Shown here piece after piece: positions 17,703-25,205 of a stretch of 25,205 nt of DNA. The notes below the pieces were generated by a model. The model did no database searches. It was not told the origin of the DNA and saw nothing but the letters and a program-made list of their open reading frames with translations. The stretch lies in contig JASAOO010003148.1 in NCBI GenBank assembly GCA_030849075.1, forward strand, positions 1 to 25,205. Reading direction: 5' to 3'. Position 1 is the stretch's first letter; each line of letters begins with the position of its first letter. The position numbers were made by a program, and so were the translations under genes. The stretch comes from Zelonia costaricensis (Eukaryota; Euglenozoa; Kinetoplastea; Trypanosomatida; Trypanosomatidae).

Positions 17703-17721
17703 CCCCCGCATAACGCGGGGG
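17703..17721 (+). other. GC-rich hairpin in the eL27 copy 1 3' region
   Basis: CCCCCGC (17703-17709) and GCGGGGG (17715-17721) form a perfect 7-bp all-G/C stem closed by the 5-base loop ataac. It lies about 120 nt after the eL27 stop codon and is absent from the matching place after copy 2. Confidence 0.75.
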
Positions 17722-17859
17722 CAAACATGAGCCTGGCAGTGGTGACGGGACTGCTCTCAGGGACCTGCAAGCGCTCTAGCCGTGCCCTCCTCACCTCGCC
17801 CCTCCCCTCCCTCCCACTCCGTGACACCCGCTCCCCCCTCGCTTCTCACTCCCCGGCGT

Positions 17860-17881
17860 GGGGAGGGGAGGGGGGTGGGGG
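17860..17881 (+). other. G-quadruplex motif downstream of eL27 copy 1
   Basis: Four G runs (4, 4, 6 and 5 G) are separated by single-base loops A, A and T. This is the pattern expected to give a very stable parallel quadruplex in DNA or in the sense RNA. It lies 277 nt after the eL27 stop codon. Confidence 0.85.
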
Positions 17882-18381
17882 ATGTACGCGTGGCTGCGCG
17901 CATGGGTGTGTGTGTGCGACGTCGTTACTTTTCAACTTCCTTTCTCTGTTTCATTGCCAGCTCAAACCAAACAGCAGGAAAGAGGAACCGTCTCCCTTGT
18001 GAGCGTGTGCGTGTAGCCTCCCTCGACCCCCACGACGAGTTGAGCGCGCGCGACTCGTGTCGGTAGTGGGGTGCCATGAATGCGAGGTGCCCGATCTCGC
18101 ATCTCCTCGCTCCCTTCTTCTCCGCTGGACACAGCTCAGCGCGGCCGCTTTCCCCGAGCCCCCCCTCTCTCCCTCGTCTGCACGAGCGGTGCGTGTGGTG
18201 GTCGTCGGCAGCGCCGAACGAGGAGACACTCGGAACTCGAGCGGAGGGGTGGCGAGCCGGCACTGCTGCACCGTGCACCCGTCGTGTGGCGGACCTCGAG
18301 AGCGTAGCTCGCCCACACCTCTGGGGTTGTCACTGCACGCAGGGAAGGAGCTGCACGCACCTTTCGACAAGGTAGGCAGCT

Positions 18382-18409
18382 CCCCCTCCTCCCCCCTCCC
18401 CCTCCCCCC
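18382..18409 (+). other. C-rich tract, quadruplex-type on the template strand
   Basis: C runs of 5, 6, 5 and 6 are separated by short T-containing loops. On the + strand it is a polypyrimidine tract of the kind used for trans-splicing. On the template strand it is a four-run G-quadruplex motif. Confidence 0.75.
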
Positions 18410-18487
18410 TTGTGCCGCGGGAGCGCTTTTCCTGCGTTGAGCTCCCTACCTCAGTTTTCTCTCCTTCACTTTTCCACTTTACTCTGC

Positions 18488-18514
18488 ACACCACACACAC
18501 ACACACACACACAC
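18488..18514 (+). repeat. CA microsatellite
   Basis: An almost uninterrupted CA dinucleotide run of about 12 units lies in the 5' flank of gene 7. If the frame were extended upstream it would encode a Thr-His run, which argues that the extension is not coding. Confidence 0.9.
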
Positions 18515-18527
18515 GAAGCGGCTTATT

Positions 18528-18573
18528 GATCAACCCTCGACTTCGACTTCTGCCCCTTTACCCAGACCCACAG
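18528..18573 (+). promoter_or_regulatory. Candidate spliced-leader acceptor for gene 7
   Basis: The pyrimidine-rich tract ctcgacttcgacttctgccc continues to AGs at 18564-18565 and 18572-18573, giving a 5' UTR of about 180-190 nt. Sequence from 18574 to 18677 has no AG. The next AG (18678-18679) would also be compatible with the ATG at 18754. Confidence 0.45.
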
Positions 18574-18753
18574 TCGCCCCCCCTCCTCCTCCACAAACTT
18601 GGTGGACTGGCGCGTGCGCTGCTCGCTTATCGGATTTTCTCTTGCACGCCATTGCCTGCCCTTCGCCTTGTCGCGGAAGTACTACCGACACCGGAGACCC
18701 GCTCTCGCCACACGTGGCGCGCAGCAGGCTCTTCCACCCCCCTGCGAGGAAGC

Positions 18754-21700
18754 ATGCACGCTCACCAGCGACTGCGATTGCTTCTCCGGCGTGCCTGCAC
18801 ACCGGGCGTGCTGGGCAGCAATCAGGTCGGCATGGCGGTACACGCCGTGCATCAGCTCGGCGCACTCGAGGTGGCATGCCCGTCCACGGTGCACAACTTC
18901 CTGCCCGTCATCGACGACCTCTGCGCTGGGGCCGACGCCCGCTCGCAGGCCAACATGCTGCACAGCCTGGCCTTCTCCATCAGCGACAGCCTGGGCAAGC
19001 GCACCGTCGTGCGGGAGGAGCTGAGCGGCACGGTCCTGCGCGTGCAGCGGCAGCTGACCGAGCAGGCTGACACCCTCACGGCGCCAGAGACGGTGCTCGT
19101 CATGGAGGCATTGCTGGAGCTCTTGCCGTACGTCGGTGGCGATGCGCTGACGTCGCTTGTCGACGCAGGGCTCATGGCCGAGGTGCGGGAGCGGACCATG
19201 GCCTTGGCCACCGTGGTGGAGCGCCCGGTCGATCTGCTGGGTGTGACACGTGTCGCAGTCGCCGCCGTGTGCTCCGCCTCCGTCGCTTCATCGGCGCCGC
19301 CGTCTAGCGAGGCGCCAAGTGTGGCGGCCACCAGCGCCGCCGCGGCGTGGGCGTCTGGCGCGCTCGACCACGTCTTGCGTGTCGTGCGCGCGCGGCTCAG
19401 CACCTTCAGCAAGCAAGACCTCATCACCCTTCTGGACCTTCTCACCGTGCGCCTGCCCAGCTCGTCCCTCAACCCCACCTCTGCGAGGGCACGCGCTGCC
19501 AAGCTGTTGGACCCGCCCTCGCCAAGTTCAGCGCAGAGGCGTACCGCAGAGGCCGCGAGCAACACCGACGCCGCCACGACCGTCGCGTTGCTGGATGCAG
19601 GGCGCCCACTCCTCCCGGACCTGCTTGCGGCGGCACTCAACACAGTGCCGGCGCTGTCGACCTCGCAGCTGTGTGCCTGGCTGCAGCGCCTCGTGGCCCT
19701 GGGCCTCACCGACTACCCGTTGCTGCTCGCCGTGCTGGAGCGGCTCGCCGCGGCGGACGTGAGCGACTATACCGTCCCACAGCTTTCCACTGCCACCGGC
19801 GCCATCGCGGAGGTGCTCACCGCGCACGCCAGCACGGTGGGTCTCTGGGTGCACACGGAGCTGTGCCTCTCACTTTATGCTCGCTTGTTCGAGCGGCTCG
19901 CCACGACGCTGCGCGCCGGCGACCGCAACGATCCTACCGTTCTCTTCGACGCCGAGACGCGGCTGCTGCCGCTCTTCTACACTGTGCCAGAGGCCGCGCT
20001 GGACGACTTCGTTGACATCGTCACGCCACGCCGCCCCCGCCTTGCGCCCAAAGATGAAGTGCCGCTCGAGCTGGACAAGACAGAGGCGGTGGCGGAGAAG
20101 CTGCCAGGCCGGAAGGCCTCTACGATCAAGGTGACGGAGGCGCTGGAGACGATGACCATCCTCGCCACCGCCATCGAGGCTGCCTGTGCCGTGCTGCTGC
20201 GCTTCATGCAGAGGATGTCGCTGCGCTCGCAGGCCACCGTCGCCTCCTTTGTCTTCTACTGGCGCCCCTACACCCCGTACCTGCCGTATGTGAGCGTGGC
20301 GGACGACGTGACGGACCTGAAGCCGTCACCCCTGGCGTTCACATTGCTGGGCGAGAGCGACTCGGTGCCGCTCAGGGCCCGCGAGGCACTGCAGCGGTGC
20401 ACACCGCTGACGCTCGAGGAGACGCTGCGCAAGCACTACGCGCTGTGCGGGCTGCTCATCACGTGCAGCGCAGCCTTCAAGGCACGCGACGTGGCGCAGG
20501 TGCTGAACGAGGTGGCGCTGGCCGAAGCGGTCGAGAAGCGCGCCATGATGACACGCGAGCGGTTGTGGAAGCGGCAGGTACGCCGCCCTGCGTTCGGCGA
20601 CACCGCGGAGGACCAGGTGGAGCTGCCGCCGCTGACCCCGCGCGAAGTGGCGGCGCGCAAAGTGCGGGCGCAGCGGCTGGTTCTGATGAAGCACTTGCAC
20701 GCGCAACTGCAAGGGCCGCTGAGCGCAAGTCTCGGTGAGGTGCCCACGTCCAGCCTCGTGCGGTACCTGTCCACCATTGCGCAGCTGGAAGTGCAAGCCA
20801 AGGCGCCCTACGGGCTTGTGCTGGCAGAGCTGCAGTCGCGCGTCCTGTCCGGCGCCGAGTACGCGGCAGTTGTGGGGATACTGGCACGCAACCACCTCAA
20901 GTCGTGGCAAATCCTCGGCGCCGCGGTGCGTGAGCTGCCGACGCTGGCCACGTCGCTTACCATCCAGGAACGGCTCAAGCTACTCAAGAACCTTGGCCAA
21001 GTCAAGGCGGACGAGCTGGTCAAGGCGCCATGCGATCCGGGGCTCACGGCCGGCAAGTTTCTGCCGAACGTGATTGAGCTGAGGCGGCTGACAATGCTGG
21101 ACCTTGTCTTCGCCTTCAACGGCTTGGTCGACCTGCGCCAGTTTGCGAACCCTGCCACGCTAGAGGTTCTCAATGAGATGAACTACCGCATCACCGCGCC
21201 GACCAAGTCCTCAAAGGACTCGCTGGCCTCCATCATGTCGGCCACGCTACTAGCTGACCTGCTCGTTGCCCTCTGCCGCTTTGGCGGCCCGACGGAGCGG
21301 GTGACGCCGGCGCTGATGCAGGAAACATTGCGGCTGCTGCGGCGCCGTTTGGTTCCTCACCGCTCCAGCTTCGTCGACCTGTCGCGCATCTGCTGGCAGT
21401 GGCCCTTGGTGGTCTTCTACTTCCAGATCTCCTCCCCGCTCTGGAGCCGCAACTTCGTCGGCGCCGTCGACACGAGCGGTGCGGGTGCCGGCGCCTCGAC
21501 CCCTTCCACAGCCGCAGCGGAGCAGACGGCAGTGGAACAGACCGCCACCGACACCGCCGCTGCGGTCGCCGATGCCGCCTCGGACGCAGACCGGTGGCAC
21601 TTCACCGAGGAGGAGTGGACACGCCTGCGCGACGCGTTCGCCGAGTTGTGCTTTGCGGCAGGGAAAGGACTTGCGGCGCGGCTCAAGGATATCGCCGCGG

Positions 21701-22227
21701 ACCCCGCTCTGCGGACGAACACGTTCCTGTGGGCGCAGATGGCTTGTGGCGCGCGCTTCGGTAGCGTTCCCGACTACGGCACCCCAGAGGAGGAGCGCCT
21801 CGTGAACCACCTCGAGTTTCAGGCCATGCGGCCGCTCCTCGACTATCCGCAGCAGCTGCTGGATGTCCTGGCCGTGGGCCTCTACCTCCAGCACACCGGC
21901 CGCACGGCTAAGGCGCTGCAGGCACTGCGCTTCTTGCAGAAGAACCAGGCAAGGCTGCGGCCGCAGGACCACCTGCAGGTGTGGTGGTACACGGACACGG
22001 TGCTTGACACCCGTGGCACGGCGTGCGAGGCAACGCTGGCGGGGCTCGGTGTGACAAACACGAAGGCCCGCGAGAGTGGCCTGCGGCCGCATTGTCTCCC
22101 AGAGGAGGTGCAGCACTTGCTGAAAGAGCTGCGCGAGACATCAAGGACCGAAGTGCTCGACCCGGCGAAGGACAACGTGTCCAAGCTGGGCCTCATGGAA
22201 CAGCGCTTGATGGAGTTCTTGCGGTAG
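18754..22227 (+). CDS. Probable mitochondrial helical-repeat protein of unknown function
   Basis: I do not recognise this 1157-residue protein. The first ~22 residues (MHAHQRLRLLLRRACTPGVL) are rich in Arg and Leu with no acidic residue, which is typical of a mitochondrial presequence. The rest is almost entirely helical. Repeated Leu/Ala-rich segments resemble helical-hairpin repeats, for example SLVRYLSTIAQLEVQAK, RLKLLKNLGQVKADE and LDLVFAFNGLVDLRQFA. Trypanosomatid mitochondrial RNA-processing factors and ribosome or ribosome-assembly proteins often look like this, but no RAP, PPR or kinase signature is clear enough to name. An Ala/Thr-rich linker lies at about residues 910-945. The frame is open from 18412, but that part includes the CA microsatellite. 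The ATG at 18754 is chosen for the presequence, and ATG 18832 is a weaker alternative. The gene is flanked by the two eL27 copies. Confidence 0.88.
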   Translation: MHAHQRLRLLLRRACTPGVLGSNQVGMAVHAVHQLGALEVACPSTVHNFLPVIDDLCAGADARSQANMLHSLAFSISDSLGKRTVVREELSGTVLRVQRQLTEQADTLTAPETVLVMEALLELLPYVGGDALTSLVDAGLMAEVRERTMALATVVERPVDLLGVTRVAVAAVCSASVASSAPPSSEAPSVAATSAAAAWASGALDHVLRVVRARLSTFSKQDLITLLDLLTVRLPSSSLNPTSARARAAKLLDPPSPSSAQRRTAEAASNTDAATTVALLDAGRPLLPDLLAAALNTVPALSTSQLCAWLQRLVALGLTDYPLLLAVLERLAAADVSDYTVPQLSTATGAIAEVLTAHASTVGLWVHTELCLSLYARLFERLATTLRAGDRNDPTVLFDAETRLLPLFYTVPEAALDDFVDIVTPRRPRLAPKDEVPLELDKTEAVAEKLPGRKASTIKVTEALETMTILATAIEAACAVLLRFMQRMSLRSQATVASFVFYWRPYTPYLPYVSVADDVTDLKPSPLAFTLLGESDSVPLRAREALQRCTPLTLEETLRKHYALCGLLITCSAAFKARDVAQVLNEVALAEAVEKRAMMTRERLWKRQVRRPAFGDTAEDQVELPPLTPREVAARKVRAQRLVLMKHLHAQLQGPLSASLGEVPTSSLVRYLSTIAQLEVQAKAPYGLVLAELQSRVLSGAEYAAVVGILARNHLKSWQILGAAVRELPTLATSLTIQERLKLLKNLGQVKADELVKAPCDPGLTAGKFLPNVIELRRLTMLDLVFAFNGLVDLRQFANPATLEVLNEMNYRITAPTKSSKDSLASIMSATLLADLLVALCRFGGPTERVTPALMQETLRLLRRRLVPHRSSFVDLSRICWQWPLVVFYFQISSPLWSRNFVGAVDTSGAGAGASTPSTAAAEQTAVEQTATDTAAAVADAASDADRWHFTEEEWTRLRDAFAELCFAAGKGLAARLKDIAADPALRTNTFLWAQMACGARFGSVPDYGTPEEERLVNHLEFQAMRPLLDYPQQLLDVLAVGLYLQHTGRTAKALQALRFLQKNQARLRPQDHLQVWWYTDTVLDTRGTACEATLAGLGVTNTKARESGLRPHCLPEEVQHLLKELRETSRTEVLDPAKDNVSKLGLMEQRLMEFLR

Positions 22228-23396
22228 GATGTGTGTGTGCATGTGTGTGTGTGTGCCGCGTGGGGGCTTGGCCACCGTGTGTGCGGCGTCTGCGCTGTGC
22301 GGTACGACAGCTCGCTGATTCTGCGGGAGAGCCCAAAATACCGCCCAGCGCACGAGTTGGCAGACTCGCACGTGTGGGTGGGCACCACGGCTCCTTGTCG
22401 GTGTTTTCCTTGTTCACAGCTACACTTCCTCTTCTTCTTCTCTTCGCTTCCAGTCGCGTTTGTGCCCACCCCCCTTTGTGCCGCCGTTGCCCCTCGCAGC
22501 GACTCCCTCTTCTCCTGGTTTTTCCCGATCCACATCGACACCGGGGAAGCGCACGGGTGCGCCCTGTGAGCGCCGACTCGGCACCGTATTGATCACACGT
22601 GCGCACGTGCTGTCGCGGTGGAGTCCCCGCCCTCTCTGTACGAACTGCAGGCACGCCCTCGCACGCACGCTCCCTCAGAGGCAGGCGGGTGCGCTCGGTG
22701 AGGGTTGTGGCGCCTGACACAAGCGGAAAGCGAAGAGCGAGAAATCGGCCTCACATCACACGCTAACAGATTTAACAAGGCGAAGGGAGTGCTGATGCGT
22801 GGAAACGCGCTACGCTGCCGGCTGTCAACTCAGCGTGGCCAGCTCGATGCACAGAAGATTACGCGCACCCGCGCCGACACCAGTGCCTGTTGTCGTACAC
22901 CGCTGCGGGAGAGGAGGGGGGGGGGCGGTAAGGGCTGCTGCTGTGTGCGAAGCGATGGGTGTGGCCTGCGAGGTTTCTCTGAACAGTGCAGCCGACGCCG
23001 CGCCGCTGATTGTGCATGGCGTGCGCGCGTGAGCGGTACTCGCGACTTACAACAACTCTTCGTGCCAGATGTTCACGGCGCTGAAGCGCACATGCAACGC
23101 GACCCCGCCTCCTCATCCTCAAGGTGCCAGCATGGTGGCTGTTCCGATGCATGCAGACGTCCGCATACCCTTCTCTACTTGCCCGATCCCCGCGCTCGTT
23201 TTCTCTTGTTGACCCCCCCCCTCACCGCTCCTGCCGCTTCACGCGTCTCCCTATCACTCTTCGAAAAAACACACACACACACTTACTCGCTTGGCTCTGC
23301 GTTGCCTATCTTACAGAAGGTCGTAACACCCAGTTGAGTCGATTCCGTCCGCGCTTGCGCCTACATCCCTTGACCTCAACCCCCCTCCGTCTCGCC
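22228..23396. other. Intergenic region between gene 7 and eL27 copy 2
   Basis: About 1.2 kb with no credible gene. A TG-rich tract (22229-22255) follows the gene 7 stop at once. T/C tracts occur near 22420-22450, and a G10 run sits at 22916-22925 within G-rich sequence. A CA run (about 23268-23282) lies in the AG-free zone before the eL27 acceptor. The open frame 22705-23337 shows no domain and has mixed composition. Confidence 0.7.
23157..23316 (+). promoter_or_regulatory. Predicted spliced-leader acceptor for eL27 copy 2
   Basis: No AG occurs from 23157 to 23314. The stretch is mostly pyrimidine with a CA run near its end, and the first AG is at 23315-23316 (cttacag). The predicted 5' UTR is 80 nt, different in length and sequence from that of copy 1. 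Confidence 0.65.
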
Positions 23397-23810
23397 ATGA
23401 CGAAGTTCCTGAAGCCCGGTAAGGTGGTGATCGTGACTGCCGGCCGCTACGCCGGCCACAAGGCCGTGATTGTGCAGAACTCCGACGCTGCGACGAAGGA
23501 GCGGCCGTACGGGCGCGCGCTGATCGCGGGCATCAAGAAGTACCCGAAGAAGGTTGTGCGCGGGATGAGCAAGCAGACGATCGCGCGCCGCTCGCAGGTG
23601 GGCGTGTTCCTGCGCGTTGTGAACCACAAGCACTTCCTGCCGACCCGCTACAACGTGGACATGTCGAAGGAGCTGCGCGGCAAGATCAACGTGTCGGACG
23701 CGTCGAAGCGCTCGCGCGCGAAGAAGCTGGTGAAGCACGTGTTCCAGGCGCGCTACAACGCCGGCAGCAGCGCGTGGTTCTTCCAGCGCCTGCGCTTCTA
23801 AGCGGCGGTC
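23391..23810 (+). repeat. 420-bp direct repeat, unit 2 (eL27)
   Basis: Same-orientation copy of 17173-17592 with a single mismatch at 23525. The flanking sequences on both sides are unrelated to those of unit 1. Confidence 0.97.
23397..23801 (+). CDS. RPL27: 60S ribosomal protein L27 (eL27), copy 2
   Basis: This second gene encodes the same 134-residue eL27 protein as 17179-17583, residue for residue. The single nucleotide difference is silent (ATC here, ATT there, both Ile). The KOW-type N-terminus and the WFFQRLRF end are present, so it is intact. The start is fixed by identity with copy 1 and lies 80 nt after the predicted acceptor at 23316. It is not in direct tandem with copy 1, because the 3.5-kb gene 7 sits between them. 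The 5' and 3' flanks differ from those of copy 1, apart from a G-quadruplex motif downstream of both. Confidence 0.98.
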   Translation: MTKFLKPGKVVIVTAGRYAGHKAVIVQNSDAATKERPYGRALIAGIKKYPKKVVRGMSKQTIARRSQVGVFLRVVNHKHFLPTRYNVDMSKELRGKINVSDASKRSRAKKLVKHVFQARYNAGSSAWFFQRLRF

Positions 23811-23892
23811 GAAGGTGTGTGTGTCTGCGGTGGCTCCGGGGAGAGCAGAGCGGCGCGACGCATGGGGGCCGCGGTGTAGCCGGCGAGGAAGT

Positions 23893-23916
23893 GGGCGGGG
23901 ACTGGGGAGGGAGGGG
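23893..23916 (+). other. G-quadruplex motif downstream of eL27 copy 2
   Basis: Five G runs (3, 4, 4, 3 and 4 G) are separated by loops C, ACT, A and A. The motif begins 92 nt after the eL27 stop codon, so it almost certainly falls within the 3' UTR. Confidence 0.85.
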
Positions 23917-24022
23917 ACTGGACGTTCGTGCGTCGTGAAACGTCGTACACCACGGGCTCCTTTCTGACGGACGCGGCGTTCCCGTCCCCCCACCCCACCC
24001 CACCCCGATCATCCCGCTGCAT

Positions 24023-24042
24023 ACACACACACACACACACAC
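24023..24042 (+). repeat. CA microsatellite
   Basis: A CA dinucleotide run of about nine to ten units in the 3' flank of eL27 copy 2. Confidence 0.85.
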
Positions 24043-24621
24043 GCGCCGACGCGTCCCTCGGTGTCCTGGCTTTCAACGCCTCCTCGCCCGTGCTGCGTGG
24101 AGAGGTGCGGCTGTGCCGTCCACTCGCGGCGTACGCTTTCATCGCTTCCTTCGTTTTCTGTCCTCCTTTGCCGCCGCGTGGGTGCACGGCGTGACTGTTT
24201 TCTCATTTTTGGCTCACTTCACCAAAACACCACAAAGGAACATCAAACGCCAAATCCGGGGCACCGATCGAGACGCAACGGAGAAGGCGCGAGGGAGGTG
24301 TCCACAGGACTGTGATGGGCGCTGGCTGCAGATGTGTGCGGGTAGCGCGTGTACGAGGGCACGTGGGCGGATGGGAGACCCCCCCCCCGTCCGCTCGTGC
24401 CGGTTGCATCGTGCGGCATTGCTCCATCGACGGGGCTCTCACACCTCTTCCTTTCGGCCCGCGCCGATCCGGCGTTGTGCTCTTCTGTTTAAAGTCCCCA
24501 TCCTGCCTCCCTCCAGCCGGCTGTGGTCCCCGGCTCTCACCGCTGCCCTACCGTTTGTGCGAGGCCTGTCTGCCGCTGCTGCTGCCTCGCATGGACGTTA
24601 GAAGGCGACGGATGTATGTCT

Positions 24622-24662
24622 GGGTGGATGGGGTGGGGGAAGGGTGAGGCAGGGGGGAGGGG
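24622..24662 (+). other. Second G-quadruplex motif downstream of eL27 copy 2
   Basis: Six G runs of three or more fall in 41 bases. The first four (24622-24644) already satisfy the usual four-run rule with loops of 5, 1 and 2 bases. The distance to the eL27 stop is about 820 nt, so it may lie in the 3' UTR or in intergenic sequence. Confidence 0.75.
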
Positions 24663-25205
24663 TCATGGTGGATGAGGCCCAGTCACCGAGGCAGATTGCC
24701 AGCTGCCACCTACATGTGCTACCACTTATGCCGGACTGTTCCTCTGTGCTGTTTGTCCCTGCTGCCGTCTCCTTCGGCTCTATCACTGCTGCCTTGCAAG
24801 CGCAAAGCTGGCGAGACGACACGCAGACGCCCACCACGTGCTCCACCGCGACGTGCGCATCTGTGTCCCACACCAATACGCACACCACCATCAGTGCCGG
24901 CTGAAAGCTCTGTCACACGCGTGGGGAAACGAGAAGATCACCCATATCAACAAAAAGAGCTGCGCTGCGCGGGTGCGCTCGCCGACGTCGCCGTCCATTC
25001 GGCTGTGCTTATCCAATCTGCTCCACTCACCGCGGCGCGCATACACAATCACATCACGAACTGTGTGGCACACCCCATACGCACACACGCACACACGCCG
25101 TCTGCCATTTCGCGAGCTCTTCTCACGTGCACTGGCTCGTCATCGCAGCACCACCACGACGCTGGCGTAAACGTAGCCTTGGCTGATCCTTCTCCTTCTT
25201 CCCTC

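Larger units (their letters stand above)
17584..18753. other. Intergenic region between eL27 copy 1 and gene 7
   Basis: About 1.2 kb with no credible gene. It contains a GC hairpin (17703-17721), a four-run G-quadruplex motif (17860-17881), a TG run (about 17903-17918), a C-rich tract (18382-18409), a CA microsatellite (about 18490-18514) and several acceptor-like AGs before the ATG at 18754. Confidence 0.7.
23802..25205. other. 3' flank after eL27 copy 2 to the window end
   Basis: About 1.4 kb with no credible gene. It holds two G-quadruplex motifs (23893-23916 and 24622-24662), a CA microsatellite (24023-24042) and another CA-rich run (25077-25097). The last bases (ccttctccttcttccctc) look like the start of a polypyrimidine tract for a gene beyond the window. 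Confidence 0.7.

Noticed and set aside
18412..18753. N-terminal extension of gene 7 by 114 codons
   Set aside because: It includes the CA microsatellite read as a Thr-His run. The ATG at 18754 begins a good presequence.
22705..23337. Open frame of 210 codons before eL27 copy 2
   Set aside because: Cys/Arg-rich sequence without domains. It runs through a G10 run and the CA repeat and into the AG-free acceptor zone.

Overview
The window looks like part of a polycistronic transcription unit from a trypanosomatid of the Leishmania group (Leishmaniinae). All credible genes lie on the + strand and none shows an intron. The coding DNA is GC-rich. Long intergenic stretches are packed with polypyrimidine tracts and TG/CA microsatellites, as expected where mRNAs are made by spliced-leader trans-splicing. 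A 127-residue arsenate/antimonate reductase very close to Leishmania ACR2 supports the assignment. I cannot resolve the species from sequence alone.

Layout, left to right: (1) an unrecognised coiled-coil, low-complexity protein (847-3576); (2) a large Sec7-type Arf GEF with a visible HUS box (4590-9260); (3) the metalloid reductase ACR2 (10788-11171); (4) a 1033-residue protein with a His/Cys-rich metal-binding-like segment and what look like degenerate Nudix-like and CobW/COG0523-like regions (11973-15074); (5) a short TRAPPC4/Trs23 core subunit (15980-16429); (6) ribosomal protein eL27 copy 1 (17179-17583); (7) an unrecognised, probably mitochondrial helical-repeat protein (18754-22227); (8) eL27 copy 2 (23397-23801). 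The rest (1-846, 23802-25205 and the gaps between genes) appears non-coding. It holds UTRs, splice-acceptor regions, simple repeats and several G-quadruplex-type motifs.

Two genes belong to membrane traffic (Arf GEF and TRAPP subunit), one to metalloid metabolism, and two are identical ribosomal proteins. Gene neighbours in kinetoplastid arrays are usually not functionally linked, so I do not read the array as an operon. The most interesting items are gene 4, the near-identical 420-bp direct repeat carrying the two eL27 genes around gene 7, and the G-quadruplex motifs present downstream of both eL27 copies although their UTRs otherwise differ.
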